The notes: generated by a model not told the origin, from the letters alone. DNA of 50,308 bases from Roseicyclus amphidinii (GCF_030163755.1 NZ_JASJOE010000025.1:1-50308); one strand, 5' to 3'; positions 16,137 through 26,440 are shown, counted from the first letter of the stretch. A program made the numbers and translations.

Positions 16137-16906
16137 GTGCGCGTCGCTTTCCCCCGGTGGATCGGCTTGACTGCCGATTCCTTGTGCAGATGCTCTTTCA
16201 CTAGCCGCCCGGCCACCCCCACGGCAATGGCCTGGGGGTGTTTCCCGAGGCTCGGATCGCCTATCGGGCAGGCAATGCGCGAAATTTCGGCATCCGAATG
16301 GCCCAGTGCGCCAAGCCGCGTGCGGAAGCGCGCCCATTTCGTCGCCGAGCCGATCAAGCCGCAACTCGCAAAGCCACGGCTCAGCGCGGCATGGCACAGC
16401 GCAAGGTCGATTTCGTGGCTATAGGTCAGGATCAGGTGATGGGCATGCACCGGCGCATGTGCCATCAGCCGCGGCAACTCGGCCGCCGATACCGTCTCGA
16501 CGCCCTCGGGCACGTCCTCGGGGAAGCGCGCCGGGCCGGTGTCGGCCCATGTGATCGCCACATGGGGCAGGGGGGCCATGACGCCGACCACGGCGCGCCC
16601 CACATGCCCCGCGCCCCAGACCCAGAGGTCCGCACCCCGGGCCCGCTCCAGCCCCTCCACCGCTTCGAAGCGCAGCACCACCGCACCGCCGCAGCACTGG
16701 CCAAGCGCCGGGCCCAGCGGAAACCGCCGTTCGGCGTAATCCGCCCCATCCGCCAGCATCTGCCGCGCAAGGCGCATCGCCTCCCACTCCAGCGCGCCGC
16801 CGCCGATGGTGCCCTCGATGCCATCCCCGCGCACCAGCATCGCCGCCCCCTCCTCGCGGGGGGCGGAGCCCTGCACGGCGGCCACGGTCACGCGAACGCC
16901 GCTCAT
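16133..16906 (-). CDS. xdhC: Xanthine dehydrogenase accessory protein XdhC
   Basis: A 257-residue molybdenum cofactor insertion factor. XdhC binds Moco, protects its sulfurated form and hands it to XdhB; it is not part of the final enzyme. Seen here: N-terminal VQGSAPREEGAAMLVRGDGIEGTIGGGALEW; GQCCGGAVVLRFE (about 69-81), whose cysteine pair is implicated in Moco binding; a Rossmann-like WGAGHVGRAVVGVMAPL; and CGLIGSATKWARFRTRL near the end. At 257 residues it is shorter than the roughly 310 of some relatives, the missing part being at the extreme N-terminus. It overlaps xdhB at 16903-16906 and the ATPase gene at 16133-16136. Confidence 0.92.
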   Translation of the reverse strand: MSGVRVTVAAVQGSAPREEGAAMLVRGDGIEGTIGGGALEWEAMRLARQMLADGADYAERRFPLGPALGQCCGGAVVLRFEAVEGLERARGADLWVWGAGHVGRAVVGVMAPLPHVAITWADTGPARFPEDVPEGVETVSAAELPRLMAHAPVHAHHLILTYSHEIDLALCHAALSRGFASCGLIGSATKWARFRTRLGALGHSDAEISRIACPIGDPSLGKHPQAIAVGVAGRLVKEHLHKESAVKPIHRGKATRT

Positions 16907-19338
16907 GCGCCGCGCGCCCTATCGACGGCGGCCAGCACCGCCTCGGCGGTCGCGGGGGCCTGCAGTTCCGGATACTGCGGCCCGCAAGCCGCGCAGGCGT
17001 CCGACAGAGCCATCAGCACGGAAATCCCCAGCATGAAGGGCGGCTCACCCACCGCCTTGGAGCGATAGATCGTCTCCTCCCGGTTCGCCCCGTCCCAAAG
17101 CGCCACGTTGAACACGTCGGGCCGGTCCGAACAGGCCGGGATCTTGTAGGTCGAAGGCGCGTGCGTGCGCAGGGTGCCCTTGCCGTCCCAGACCAGTTCC
17201 TCTGTCGTCAGCCAGCCGGCGCCCTGCACGAAGCCCCCCTCGATCTGCCCGATATCCAGCGCCGGGTTCAGGCTCGCGCCGCAATCGTGGATGATATCGG
17301 TCCGCAGGATGCGGTTCTCGCCGGTCAGCGTGTCGATCACCACCTCGGAACAGGCCGCGCCATAGGCAAAGTAGAAGAACGGCCGCCCCCGCCCCGCGAT
17401 GCGGTCCCATTCGATCTTGGGGGTCTTGTAGAAGCCCGTCGCCGACAGGCTGACGCGGGCGAGATAGGCCATCTGAACGGCCTCCTCGAAGCTCAGCGTG
17501 TGATCGTGCCCGATATAGACGCAGCCGTCCCCGAAATTGATGTCGTCATCGCCGAAGACCCCCGCCAGATGCGCGGCGATCCGGCCCCGGATCTCGTCGC
17601 AGGCGGCCTTGACCGCCATCCCGTTCAGGTCCGACCCCGAGCTTGCCGCCGTGGCACTGGTGTTCGGCACCTTGCCCGTATCCGTCGCCGTGATCTTCAC
17701 CCGGTCCATGCCGACGCCGAAGCGGTGGGCTGCCACCTGCGCGACCTTCTGGAACAGCCCCTGTCCCATCTCGGTCCCGCCGTGGTTGAGGTGGATCGAG
17801 CCGTCCTGGTAGACATGCACCAGGGCACCCGCCTGGTTCAGGTGCGTCAGCGTGAAGGAGATGCCGAACTTCACCGGCGTCAGCGCGATCCCGCGCTTGA
17901 GCACCGGCTGGCCCGCGTTCCACTCGGCAATCGCAGCCCGTCGCCCGGCATAGTCGCAGCCCTCCGCCAACCGGTCGGTCAGCGCGTGCAGGATGAAATC
18001 CTCGACCGGCATCCCGTAGGGCGTGACCCCCTCCTTCCCCCCCGCCGTCACCGGCGAATGCGCGGCCCCGTAGCGTTCCCCGCGCCCCGCGGTCTCCTTG
18101 ACCTTCATCGCCCCCCGCCCCGCCAGATCGGCGGTCTCGAGGCGCTTGCCCTCCTTCATCTTCCCGAAAATACGGTCTCCCGCACTCTCCACCGGCGCCT
18201 CCGGGTAGTAATTCAGGCACCGAACCTCCAACGGATCACGCCCCAGCGCGTGCGCCACATGGTCCATCACCCGCTCGATCCCCACCATGCCCTGCGGCCC
18301 GCCGAAGCCGCGATAGGCGGTGGCGCTCTGGTGGTTCGTCTTCAGCCGGTGCGAGGTGATGCGGGCCGCGGGCAGGTCATAGGCGTTGTCGGCATGCAGC
18401 ATCGCCCGGTCGGCCACCGGCAGCGACAGGTCCATCGACCAGCCGCAGCGCATGTAATGGGTGAAGTCCACCGCCAGCAGCCGCCCCTCGTCATCCACGC
18501 CGACGCGGTAGTCGACGCGGATGTCATGCCGCTTGCCGGTGATGACAAAGTCATCGTCCCGGTCATAGCGCATCTTGGCGGGCCGCCCGCTGCGCGCCGC
18601 GGCCACCGCGCAGGCAATGGCGAGATGGTTGCCCTGGCTCTCCTTCCCGCCGAAGCCGCCGCCCATGCGTCGCACCTCGACCCGTACCGCGTTCATCGGC
18701 AGGCCCAAGGCATCGGCCACCTTGTGCTGGATCTCCGTCGGGTGCTGGCTGGAGGAATGGACAACCATGTCGCCCCCCTCCTGCGGCAGCGCCAGCGCCG
18801 CCTGACCTTCGAGGTAGAAATGCTCCTGCCCGCCGACCTCGATCCGCCCCTCGATCACGCGCGGGGCGCGGGCGAGCGCCGCCTCAACGTCTCCCTTGGC
18901 ATATACGCGCGGCCCTTCCTCGAAGCGGGAACCCGCCGCCAGCGCCTCCTCCACCGTCAGGATCGGGGCCTCTTCCTCGTAGTCGACCACCGCCAAAGCC
19001 GCGGCCTTGCGCGCGCGCAAATGGCTGTCGGCCACGACAAGAAACAGGGGCTGACCGGCGTAATGGATCGTTCCATCGCTCACCAGCGGTTCGTCATGGG
19101 CCGAGGGCGAACAATCGGGGATCACGTCGAAATCCTCGGCCGAGAGCACCATCACCACGCCCGGCGCGGCGCGCACCGGGGCAAGGTCCATCGACGCGAT
19201 GCGCCCGCGCGCGATCCGGCTCACGCCGAAGGCCAGATGCAGGCAATCCCCCGGCACGGGGATGTCGTCGACATAGCGCGCCTGCCCCGTGACATGGAGG
19301 GGCGCGGCGTCGTGGGGCAGGGGCTTCGAGACACTCAT
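16903..19338 (-). CDS. xdhB: Xanthine dehydrogenase molybdopterin-binding subunit XdhB
   Basis: An 811-residue catalytic large subunit that oxidises hypoxanthine to xanthine and urate at the molybdenum centre. [25 protein letters not shown] and [16 protein letters not shown] are typical. [10 protein letters not shown] binds the cofactor, RGFGGPQG follows, and the catalytic glutamate is E765 in [12 protein letters not shown]. capsulatus XdhB is 777 residues; most of the extra length lies at about 380-440, between [10 protein letters not shown] and [11 protein letters not shown]. That lysine- and glycine-rich linker includes RIFGKMKEG, encoded by a copy of the dispersed 19-bp motif (18155-18173). 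Overlaps xdhA by four bases and xdhC by four bases. It assembles with XdhA as a heterotetramer in the cytoplasm. Confidence 0.95.
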   Translation of the reverse strand: MSVSKPLPHDAAPLHVTGQARYVDDIPVPGDCLHLAFGVSRIARGRIASMDLAPVRAAPGVVMVLSAEDFDVIPDCSPSAHDEPLVSDGTIHYAGQPLFLVVADSHLRARKAAALAVVDYEEEAPILTVEEALAAGSRFEEGPRVYAKGDVEAALARAPRVIEGRIEVGGQEHFYLEGQAALALPQEGGDMVVHSSSQHPTEIQHKVADALGLPMNAVRVEVRRMGGGFGGKESQGNHLAIACAVAAARSGRPAKMRYDRDDDFVITGKRHDIRVDYRVGVDDEGRLLAVDFTHYMRCGWSMDLSLPVADRAMLHADNAYDLPAARITSHRLKTNHQSATAYRGFGGPQGMVGIERVMDHVAHALGRDPLEVRCLNYYPEAPVESAGDRIFGKMKEGKRLETADLAGRGAMKVKETAGRGERYGAAHSPVTAGGKEGVTPYGMPVEDFILHALTDRLAEGCDYAGRRAAIAEWNAGQPVLKRGIALTPVKFGISFTLTHLNQAGALVHVYQDGSIHLNHGGTEMGQGLFQKVAQVAAHRFGVGMDRVKITATDTGKVPNTSATAASSGSDLNGMAVKAACDEIRGRIAAHLAGVFGDDDINFGDGCVYIGHDHTLSFEEAVQMAYLARVSLSATGFYKTPKIEWDRIAGRGRPFFYFAYGAACSEVVIDTLTGENRILRTDIIHDCGASLNPALDIGQIEGGFVQGAGWLTTEELVWDGKGTLRTHAPSTYKIPACSDRPDVFNVALWDGANREETIYRSKAVGEPPFMLGISVLMALSDACAACGPQYPELQAPATAEAVLAAVDRARGA
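18155..18173 (+). repeat. Dispersed 19-bp motif inside xdhB
   Basis: TTCATCTTCCCGAAAATAC on the plus strand; read from the coding strand it gives GTATTTTCGGGAAGATGAA. It shares the TTCATCTT...ATAC frame with 10539-10555, 20207-20225 (opposite orientation) and 26379-26395. It encodes part of a linker longer than the one in R. capsulatus XdhB. Confidence 0.6.
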
Positions 19339-20735
19339 ACCCGCACCTCCAGCACGCTCACCGCCTCGCCCCGGCTTTCACGGAAATACCGCATCAGCAT
19401 CCCCTCCGCCGCGCGCAACCGGTAGGCGGCCGAGGCGCGCATGTCCGACAGCGGCGTGAAATCCTCGGCGAAGCGCGCCTGCGCCGCCGTCACCGTCGCC
19501 TCGCTCCAGGGCTGGCCCAGCAGCGCCGCCTCGACCGCCGCGGCGCGTTTCGGCACGCCCGCCATGCCGCCGAAGGCGATCCGCGCGGCTGTCACCACGC
19601 CCTCCTCCACCGTCACGTTGAAACAGCCGCAGACGGCGGAAATATCCTGATCGAAGCGTTTCGACAGCTTGTAACAGGCCAGCCTGTCCGCCTGCACGGG
19701 GACGGAGACCGCCTCCACGAACTCCCCCGGCGCGCGGTCCTGTTTTCCATACTCCAGAAAAAACGCCTCCAGCGGCATCTCGCGCCGCGCCTCGCCCTTG
19801 CGCAGGTGCAGCCTTGCCCCCAGCGCGATCAGCGCGGGCGGGCTGTCGCCGATGGGCGAGCCATTGGCGATGTTGCCGCCGATCGTGGCGGCGTTGCGCA
19901 CCTGGACCGATCCATAGCGGCGGATCAGCTCGGCCAGCGACGGGTGGCGGTCGGCGAAGACCGCGCCCAGCTCTGTCATGGTGACCGTCGCGCCGATCCG
20001 GATTGTTTCCGTATCGGAAACAATCCGACGCAAATCCGCACATCGGTTCAAAAAGGCGACGGGTGCGAGGTCTCGCAGCCCCTTGGTCACCCACAGCCCC
20101 ACGTCCGTCGCGCCCGCGATCAGCGCCGCATCGGGGTGGGCGGCATACCACTCGGCCAGCGCGTCCGACGAGGTCGGGCTTACGGCAGGCGGTGCTCCGG
20201 AAGGCCGTATTTGGGGGAAGATGAAGGCAGGATCGCCAAGGGTTTCGGCATCTTGGCGCATCCAGTCGGGCACCGGCGCATCCTCTGCTGCCTCGGCGGC
20301 CCGGACAATCGGCGCATAGCCCGTGCAGCGGCACAGGTTGCCGGCCAGCTGGTCGTCGTGATCCCGCCGCCCGTTCAGATGCGCCACCGCCATCGAGACC
20401 ACGAAACCCGGCGTGCAGAAGCCGCACTGGCTCCCGTGATGCGCGACCATCGCCTCCTGGACCGGGTGCATCTCACCGCCCGGTCCGGCGATCCCCTCGA
20501 CCGTGCGCACCGCGCGCCCCTCGAGCTGCCCCATGAACAGGATGCAGGCGTTCAGCGCCCGGCTCGTCCCGTCCGCATCGGTCACCATGACCGTGCAGGC
20601 CCCGCAATCGCCCTCGTTGCAGCCTTCCTTGGTGCCGGTCAGCCGCGCCTCCTCGCGCAGCCAGTCCAGCAGCGTCACGGTCGCGTCCGTCGCCGCGACC
20701 CGAGGTTCCCCGTTCAGAAGAAACCTGGTTTCCAT
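19335..20735 (-). CDS. xdhA: Xanthine dehydrogenase iron-sulfur/FAD subunit XdhA
   Basis: A 466-residue small subunit, close to the 462 of R. capsulatus. The plant-type [2Fe-2S] cluster uses C39, C44, C47 and C64. The second cluster uses C104, C107, C135 and C137 (CGFCTPG and LCRCTGY). The FAD domain follows from about 185 with [20 protein letters not shown] and [11 protein letters not shown]. It passes electrons from the molybdenum site to NAD+. The start at 20735 (METRFLLNG) matches the R. capsulatus N-terminus; an in-frame ATG at 20774 would add 13 residues without a better ribosome site. A copy of the 19-bp dispersed motif encodes FIFPQI in the linker (20207-20225), and a 29-bp inverted repeat lies at 19999-20027. 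First gene of the operon. Confidence 0.95.
   Translation of the reverse strand: METRFLLNGEPRVAATDATVTLLDWLREEARLTGTKEGCNEGDCGACTVMVTDADGTSRALNACILFMGQLEGRAVRTVEGIAGPGGEMHPVQEAMVAHHGSQCGFCTPGFVVSMAVAHLNGRRDHDDQLAGNLCRCTGYAPIVRAAEAAEDAPVPDWMRQDAETLGDPAFIFPQIRPSGAPPAVSPTSSDALAEWYAAHPDAALIAGATDVGLWVTKGLRDLAPVAFLNRCADLRRIVSDTETIRIGATVTMTELGAVFADRHPSLAELIRRYGSVQVRNAATIGGNIANGSPIGDSPPALIALGARLHLRKGEARREMPLEAFFLEYGKQDRAPGEFVEAVSVPVQADRLACYKLSKRFDQDISAVCGCFNVTVEEGVVTAARIAFGGMAGVPKRAAAVEAALLGQPWSEATVTAAQARFAEDFTPLSDMRASAAYRLRAAEGMLMRYFRESRGEAVSVLEVRV
19999..20027. repeat. 29-bp perfect inverted repeat within xdhA
   Basis: Arms CGGATTGTTTCCG (19999-20011) and CGGAAACAATCCG (20015-20027) around TAT. It is in the coding sequence for residues around 237-246 ([10 protein letters not shown]). 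Protein length here matches the R. capsulatus homologue, so it is not an obvious insertion. Confidence 0.85.
20207..20225 (-). repeat. Dispersed 19-bp motif inside xdhA
   Basis: GTATTTGGGGGAAGATGAA on the plus strand, nearly identical to the reverse complement of the xdhB copy. It lies in the linker between the iron-sulfur and FAD domains. Confidence 0.6.
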
Positions 20736-20946
20736 GTGAATTGCCCGCCGCGGTACCCTGTCCGGGGTGGTCATCCGGCGCTCGATGCGGCGTAGAGCGC
20801 GGCCCCGTTTCCCTGTTCGACCGGCAGACAGGAAACCCGCCCTTGCCGCATAATGCAAGCCTTCCGCTGCGCCTGCGGCAGTCATCCACAAGATACCGGG
20901 GGCAAGCGGCTGGAACGCCCCAAGGGCTTGGGGTAGCCTGACATGC
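20736..20946. promoter_or_regulatory. Divergent promoter region between xdhA operon and dnaE
   Basis: 211 bp with no ORF. It must carry the promoter of the eight-gene purine operon on the minus strand and probably one for dnaE on the plus strand. I see no confident -35/-10 pair, riboswitch or terminator. Confidence 0.5.
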
Positions 20947-23900
20947 ATGGGCACCCCGCGATTCATCCACCTGCGTCTGCACACCGAGTATTCGCTGCTC
21001 GAGGGCGCGATGCGCGTGAAGAAACTGCCGGGCTTGGTGGCCGATGCGGGCATGCCCGCCGTCGCCGTGACCGACACCAACAACATGTTCTGCGCGCTGG
21101 AGTTTTCCGAAACCGCCGCCAAGGCGGGCGTCCAGCCCATCATCGGTTGCCAGATCGACGTCGATTACGACCCGGTCCGCCCCGGCGAGCGCCCCGTGCC
21201 CTATGCCGCGCTCGTCCTGCTTGCGCAGAACCGGCAGGGCTACGAGAACCTGATGAAGCTCAACTCCTGCCTCTACCTGCGCGACGACGGCACGCTGCCC
21301 CATGTCACGCTGGAGGAGCTGGCCGCCCATGGCGCGGGCCTGATCTGCCTGACGGGCGGGCCGGACGGGCCGCTTGGCCGCCTGCTCCAGACCGGCAACC
21401 GCGGCAAGGCCGAGGCGCTTCTGACCCGGTTGCAAGCCATCTACGCCGACCGCCTCTATATCGAGCTGCAGCGCCATCCGAGCGAAGGCGGCCTGCCCGA
21501 GGCCGAGAAACTGACCGAGCGCGGCCATGTGGAGCTGGCCTATGCCCGCGACCTGCCGCTGGTCGCCACCAATGATGTCTATTTCCCGAAACCGGGCATG
21601 TATGAAGCGCATGACGCGCTGATCTGCATCGCCGAGGGCGCCTATATCGACCAGGCCGAGCCGCGCCGCCGCCTGACGCCGCAGCATTACTTCAAGTCGC
21701 CCGAGGAAATGGCGGCCCTCTTCGCCGACCTGCCCGAGGCGCTGGAGAACACCGTCGAGATCGCGCGCCGCTGCGCCTATCGCGCGCGCACCCACCCGCC
21801 GATCCTGCCCCGCTTCGCCGAGAACGAGGTGGAGGAATTGCGGAGGCAGGCCAACGAGGGCCTGCAGGCGCGCCTTGCCGTCATCCCCCATGCCGCGAGC
21901 GTCGAGGAGTACCAGGCCCGCCTCGATTTCGAGCTGGGCATCATCGAGGGGATGGGCTTTCCCGGCTACTTCCTGATCGTGGCCGATTTCATCAAATGGG
22001 CCAAGGATCACGACATCCCCGTCGGTCCGGGCCGCGGCTCGGGCGCGGGCAGCCTTGTCGCCTATGCGCTGACCATCACCGACCTCGACCCGCTGCGCTA
22101 CTCGCTGCTGTTCGAACGCTTCCTCAACCCCGAACGCGTCTCGATGCCCGACTTCGACATCGACTTCTGCATGGACCGCCGCGAAGAGGTGATCCGCTAC
22201 GTGCAGGAGAAATACGGCCGCGACCGGGTGGGCCAGATCATCACCTTCGGCGCGCTCCTGTCCAAGGCCGCCGTCCGCGACGTGGGCCGCGTGCTGCAGA
22301 TGCCCTTCGGGCAGGTCGACCGCCTGTCCAAGATGATCCCGGTCGAGGGGGTGAAACCCGTCTCCATCGCGCAGGCGATCAAGGACGAGCCGCGTTTCCT
22401 GGAAGAAATGCGCGAAAGCGAGCAGGACAAGCGCGACGGCAAGGTCAACCCCACCCGCCGGTTGATGGATTACGCCGAGAAGATCGAGGGGCTTCTGCGC
22501 AACGCCTCCACCCACGCCGCCGGCGTGGTGATCGGCGACCGCCCGCTGGACGAGCTTGTGCCGCTCTACCGCGACCCGCGCTCGGACATGCCCGCCACCC
22601 AGTTCAACATGAAATGGGTCGAACCCGCGGGGCTGGTGAAATTCGACTTCCTCGGCCTGAAGACCCTGACCGTGGTGCAGAACGCCATCGAGCTGATCCA
22701 CGCCTCGGGCCGCCAGCTGCACGAGGGGCCGGACGGCACCCGCCTCTACGACCCCGAACCGGGGACCGAGAACCAGGCCAACGCCATCCCGCTCGACGAC
22801 AAGAAGACCTACGAGCTCTACGCCTCCGCCAGGACCGTCGCCGTGTTCCAGGTGGAAAGCTCGGGCATGATGGACGCGCTGCGCCGAATGAAGCCCGACT
22901 GCATCGAGGACATCATCGCGCTGGTCGCGCTCTACCGCCCCGGCCCGATGGAGAACATCCCGAAGTTCTGCGAGGTCAAGAACGGCCTCTCCCAGCGCGA
23001 CACGCTGCATCCCTCCATCGACCACATCCTCGACGAGACGCAGGGCATCATCGTCTACCAGGAACAGGTGATGCAGATCGCGCAGGAAATGGCGGGCTAC
23101 TCGCTCGGCGGCGCCGACCTGCTGCGCCGCGCGATGGGCAAGAAGATCCAGGAGGCGATGGACGCCGAGCGCCCCAAGTTCATCGCGGGCGCCAAGGAGA
23201 ACGGCGTCGATGACGCCAAGGCGCTGGAGGTCTGGAACCTCCTCGACAAGTTCGCCAACTACGGCTTCAACAAGTCCCACGCCGCCGCCTATGCCGTGGT
23301 CAGCTACCAGACCGCCTGGCTCAAGGCGAACCACCCCGTCGAATTCATGGCCGCCGTCATGAACTGCGACATCCACCTCACCGACAAGCTGGGCATCTAC
23401 AAGCAGGAGGTCGACCGGCTGGGGATCGAGGTGGTGCCGCCCTGCGTCAACCGCTCCGCCGCGACCTTCACCGTCGAGGACGGCAAGCTTGTCTATGCGC
23501 TCGGCGCGCTCAAGAACGTGGGCGTGGACGCCATGCGCCTGATCGTGGAGGGGAGGGGGAACAAACCCTTCGCCACGCTCTTCGACTTCGCCCGCCGCGT
23601 CGACCTCAAGCGCGTGGGCAAGCGCAGCCTCGAGATGCTGGCCCGCGCCGGGGCCTTCGACTCGCTCGACCGCAACCGCGCCCGCGTCTTCGCGTCCCTC
23701 GACGCGCTCACCGCCTATTCCGCCGCGATCCACGACGCCGCGGCCTCGAACCAGGTCTCGCTCTTCGGCGAGGCGGGCGAGGATCTGCCCGAACCGCGCC
23801 TGCCCAACCCCGACGACTGGCTCCCCGCCGAGCGGCTGGCGGGCGAGCATTCCGGCATCGGCTTCTACCTCTCGGGCCACCCGCTCGACGATTACATGCC

Positions 23901-24465
23901 CGCCCTCAGGCGCAAGGGCGTGCAGACCCTGGCCGAGGTCGAGCGCAAGGTGCAGGGCGGCGCCTTCGTCGCCAAGATGGCCGGCGCCGTCTCCTCCCGG
24001 CAGGAGCGCAAATCGCAAAAAGGCAACCGTTTCGCCTTCGTCGCGCTCTCCGATCCCTCCGGGCTTTACGAGGTGACGATGTTCTCCGACGTGCTCGAGG
24101 CGACGCGCCAGCACCTCGAGACCGGCTCGAACATCCTCCTGCAGGTCGAGGCGACGCTCGAGGCCGACCAGCTCAAGCTGCTCTGCCGCGGCGTGCAGCC
24201 CATCGACACCGCCGTCGCGCAGGAGGCCATGGGCCTGCGCGTCTTCGTCGAGGGCGAGACCGGCATCGCCTCCGTCCGCTCGCTTCTCACCCGCATGGCC
24301 GAGGACGCCGCCCGCGCCGCCCGCGGCCCGATCCACCTGTGCCTCATGCACCCCGACCTGCCCGGCGAGGTCGAGATGCTCCTGGGCGACAGCTTCCCCG
24401 TCTCTCCCCAGATCAAGGGCGCCTTGCGCTCCATGGATGGGGTGATCACGGTCGAGGAGGTCTGA
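20947..24465 (+). CDS. dnaE: DNA polymerase III subunit alpha
   Basis: The 1172-residue replicative polymerase (DnaE1 type). An N-terminal PHP domain begins [17 protein letters not shown]. The polymerase core has [16 protein letters not shown] and [13 protein letters not shown], in which D402 and D404 are the metal ligands equivalent to E. coli D401 and D403. [26 protein letters not shown] is the conserved fingers/thumb segment. HhH and OB-fold regions follow. The motif [14 protein letters not shown] precedes the OB fold. Length is standard for the family. The ATG at 20947 is used because the protein then starts [12 protein letters not shown]; an out-of-frame ATG lies four bases upstream. It stands alone, with xdhA divergent and parE converging six bases away. 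Confidence 0.97.
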   Translation: MGTPRFIHLRLHTEYSLLEGAMRVKKLPGLVADAGMPAVAVTDTNNMFCALEFSETAAKAGVQPIIGCQIDVDYDPVRPGERPVPYAALVLLAQNRQGYENLMKLNSCLYLRDDGTLPHVTLEELAAHGAGLICLTGGPDGPLGRLLQTGNRGKAEALLTRLQAIYADRLYIELQRHPSEGGLPEAEKLTERGHVELAYARDLPLVATNDVYFPKPGMYEAHDALICIAEGAYIDQAEPRRRLTPQHYFKSPEEMAALFADLPEALENTVEIARRCAYRARTHPPILPRFAENEVEELRRQANEGLQARLAVIPHAASVEEYQARLDFELGIIEGMGFPGYFLIVADFIKWAKDHDIPVGPGRGSGAGSLVAYALTITDLDPLRYSLLFERFLNPERVSMPDFDIDFCMDRREEVIRYVQEKYGRDRVGQIITFGALLSKAAVRDVGRVLQMPFGQVDRLSKMIPVEGVKPVSIAQAIKDEPRFLEEMRESEQDKRDGKVNPTRRLMDYAEKIEGLLRNASTHAAGVVIGDRPLDELVPLYRDPRSDMPATQFNMKWVEPAGLVKFDFLGLKTLTVVQNAIELIHASGRQLHEGPDGTRLYDPEPGTENQANAIPLDDKKTYELYASARTVAVFQVESSGMMDALRRMKPDCIEDIIALVALYRPGPMENIPKFCEVKNGLSQRDTLHPSIDHILDETQGIIVYQEQVMQIAQEMAGYSLGGADLLRRAMGKKIQEAMDAERPKFIAGAKENGVDDAKALEVWNLLDKFANYGFNKSHAAAYAVVSYQTAWLKANHPVEFMAAVMNCDIHLTDKLGIYKQEVDRLGIEVVPPCVNRSAATFTVEDGKLVYALGALKNVGVDAMRLIVEGRGNKPFATLFDFARRVDLKRVGKRSLEMLARAGAFDSLDRNRARVFASLDALTAYSAAIHDAAASNQVSLFGEAGEDLPEPRLPNPDDWLPAERLAGEHSGIGFYLSGHPLDDYMPALRRKGVQTLAEVERKVQGGAFVAKMAGAVSSRQERKSQKGNRFAFVALSDPSGLYEVTMFSDVLEATRQHLETGSNILLQVEATLEADQLKLLCRGVQPIDTAVAQEAMGLRVFVEGETGIASVRSLLTRMAEDAARAARGPIHLCLMHPDLPGEVEMLLGDSFPVSPQIKGALRSMDGVITVEEV

Positions 24466-24470
24466 CCCCC

Positions 24471-24776
24471 TCAGCCCTCCCCCATCAGCGCCAGCCAATC
24501 CTGCCGCGCGCCAAGCACCCTGAGGATCAGGATGCCGTCGCCCTCGCCCCTATACACGATGATGTGTTTCTCTGCCGAATAGCCCCGCAACCGACCACGC
24601 GAAGGGGCGAGCGGGCGGCCCATCCCCGGCATGGAGGCGAGCAACCCGAAAACCTCCCGCAACCTGCGCGCATAGGCGTTCGCCTGATCCCGGCCCCACC
24701 GGTCGGCGCCATAGGTCCAGATCGCCTCAAGGTCGCGCGCCGCCGCAAGGCTCAGTCGGGCTTCAGTCCCGCCCAT
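24471..24776 (-). CDS. RelE/ParE-family toxin
   Basis: A 101-residue toxin of the ParE group. LSLAAARDLEAIWTYGADRWGRDQANAYARRLREVFGLLASMPGMGRPL is the two-helix N-terminal half, and RGYSAEKHIIVYRGEGDGILILRVLGARQDW is the C-terminal beta sheet with the usual hydrophobic ending. ParE toxins poison DNA gyrase. Its start at 24776 overlaps the stop of the antitoxin gene by 14 bases, the typical antitoxin-first arrangement. It converges with dnaE five bases away. Complete in length, so probably functional. Codon use does not differ strongly from its neighbours. Confidence 0.9.
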   Translation of the reverse strand: MGGTEARLSLAAARDLEAIWTYGADRWGRDQANAYARRLREVFGLLASMPGMGRPLAPSRGRLRGYSAEKHIIVYRGEGDGILILRVLGARQDWLALMGEG

Positions 24777-25008
24777 GCTCGGCGTTCATCCGGGCGAGGA
24801 ACTCCTCGAAGTCGAACCCCTCCGCAACCCCGCTGTCGATGCCCTTCTGCACCTCCGCCATGAGCGAGGCCATCGCCGCCTCGCGCTCCTGGTCACGGCG
24901 GATCAGGTCGCGGACGTAATCGCTCGCGTTCGCATAACGCCCGTCGGCGCTGCGGCTTTCCACCCAGGCCTTCATCGCGTCGGGAAGGGATACGTTCATC
25001 GTCGCCAT
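24763..25008 (-). CDS. ParD-like type II antitoxin
   Basis: An 81-residue ribbon-helix-helix protein. TMNVSLPDAMKAWVESRSADGRYANASDYVRDLIRRDQEREAAM (about 3-46) is the RHH DNA-binding fold, and the acidic tail (GFDFEEFLARMNAEHGRD) should wrap the toxin. GGAGGTGCCCGGC precedes the ATG at 25008, an excellent ribosome site that fixes this start over the longer frame. It should repress its own promoter, which must lie between 25009 and 25110, shared with the divergent MFS gene. Confidence 0.9.
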   Translation of the reverse strand: MATMNVSLPDAMKAWVESRSADGRYANASDYVRDLIRRDQEREAAMASLMAEVQKGIDSGVAEGFDFEEFLARMNAEHGRD

Positions 25009-25110
25009 GCCGGGCACCTCCTGCGCCACAGGATAGCCCCGATGGCAATCTTTGCCAAGCGCGCGACCCCTCTTCCCTTCGCCGAAGCGCGCCCCTACCG
25101 TCGCGTCCCG

Positions 25111-26334
25111 ATGGCACCCGACACCACCCTCGACAGCCGCGCCTCATGGGGACGGCTGGGCCTCAGCCTCCTGATCTCGCTGATCGGGAATGTCGGCATG
25201 TGGGCGATCATCGTCATCCTGCCCGCGGTGCAGGCCGAATTCGGCGTGGACCGGGCCGATGCCTCGATCCCCTATACCCTCACCATGATCGGCTTCGCCG
25301 CCGGGAACTTCCTCATCGGCCGCGCGGTCGACCGCTGGGGCATGGCGCCCTGCCTCGCGGGCTCGGCGGTCCTGATGGCGCTCGCCTATGGTGCCGCCGC
25401 CTTCGCCCCCAGCCTCGCCACGCTCTCGGCGCTGCAACTCCTGATCGGCTTCGGCACTGCCACCAGCTTCGGCCCGCTCATCGCCGATGTTTCCCAATGG
25501 TTCCTCAAACGCCGCGGCATCGCGGTGGCGATCATCGCCTCGGGCAACTACCTGTCGGGCGCGATCTGGCCCCTGATCCTCGCCGACATCCTCGCGGGCC
25601 CCGGCTGGCGCACGGCTTATCTCGTCATCGCCGCCACCACCTTCGCTGTCATGCTGCCCGCCACATGGCTCCTGCGCAAACCACTGCCGGATGGCGCGCT
25701 GCAGGCCTCCGAAAGCGCCGCCGCGCTCAAGGCGCGCGAGGCGGGCCTGTCGCCGAAAACCCTCACATGGCTCCTCGCCGCCGCGGGCATCGGCTGCTGC
25801 GTGGCCATGTCCATGCCGCAGGTCCATATCGTCGCCTATTGCACCGACCTCGGCTACGGCCCGGCGGTGGGCGCGGAAATGCTCTCGCTGATGCTGATGG
25901 GCGGCGTCGCCTCACGCCTCGTCTCGGGCCTTCTGGCCGACAGGCTCGGCGGCGTCCTCACGCTGCTGATCGGCTCCACGCTCCAGATGCTCGCCCTCAT
26001 CCTCTACCTGCCGACGACGGGGCTGACCTCGCTCTACCTCGTCTCGCTCGTATTCGGCCTCAGCCAGGGCGGCATCGTGCCCTCCTACGCCATCATCGTC
26101 CGCGAATACCTCCCCGCCCGCGAGGCGGGCGCGCGGGTGGGCTTCGTCATCATGGCGACGATCCTCGGCATGGCGCTGGGCGGCTGGCTCTCGGGGCTGA
26201 TCTACGACCTGACCGGCTCCTACCGCTGGGCGTTTATCAACGGCATCGCATTCAACGCGCTCAATGTCGCGATCATGGTGACGATCCTGCTCCGCTCCCG
26301 CCCGCGCAGCCCCCGCCTGGCCCAACCCGCTTAA
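25111..26334 (+). CDS. Major facilitator superfamily transporter
   Basis: A 407-residue, twelve-helix MFS protein. The A motif between helices 2 and 3 reads GRAVDRWGMAP (about 70-80), and a second A-like motif SGLLADRLGG follows helix 8. Other features are GFGTATSFGPLIADVSQWFLKRRGIAVAI in helices 4-5 and REAGARVGFVIMATILGMALGGWLSG in helices 11-12. The layout resembles monocarboxylate/oxalate-type MFS (OFA-like), but the substrate cannot be told. The start at 25111 (MAPDTTLDS) puts about 14 residues before helix 1; an upstream in-frame ATG at about 25042 would add an unlikely basic extension. Divergent from the antitoxin gene; the downstream region is repeat copy B. Confidence 0.88.
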   Translation: MAPDTTLDSRASWGRLGLSLLISLIGNVGMWAIIVILPAVQAEFGVDRADASIPYTLTMIGFAAGNFLIGRAVDRWGMAPCLAGSAVLMALAYGAAAFAPSLATLSALQLLIGFGTATSFGPLIADVSQWFLKRRGIAVAIIASGNYLSGAIWPLILADILAGPGWRTAYLVIAATTFAVMLPATWLLRKPLPDGALQASESAAALKAREAGLSPKTLTWLLAAAGIGCCVAMSMPQVHIVAYCTDLGYGPAVGAEMLSLMLMGGVASRLVSGLLADRLGGVLTLLIGSTLQMLALILYLPTTGLTSLYLVSLVFGLSQGGIVPSYAIIVREYLPAREAGARVGFVIMATILGMALGGWLSGLIYDLTGSYRWAFINGIAFNALNVAIMVTILLRSRPRSPRLAQPA

Positions 26335-26378
26335 CCCTTCATCAAGGTTAACGCGCGCGCCCTGCTTTGGGTCTCTGC

Positions 26379-26440
26379 TTCATCTTGGCAGATACAACTC
26401 CGGGGGGAGTCGCGGTACGCGACGGGGGGCAGAGCCCCCC
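26379..26440 (+). repeat. Dispersed intergenic repeat, copy B (two hairpins)
   Basis: TTCATCTTGGCAGATAC, then ACTCCGGGGGGAG. A first hairpin GTCGCG-GTA-CGCGAC (26409-26423) and a second with 7-bp arms GGGGGGC and GCCCCCC around AGA (26424-26440) follow. It lies between the converging MFS and slyX genes, where the hairpins may also stop transcription. The flanks match copy A at 10539-10596, but the first hairpin differs in sequence while staying paired. Confidence 0.85.

Noticed and set aside
20473-24498. Very long minus-strand open frame antisense to dnaE
   Set aside because: Histidine/valine/glutamate-rich translation typical of antisense shadows in GC-rich genes; the plus strand is a clear full-length DnaE.
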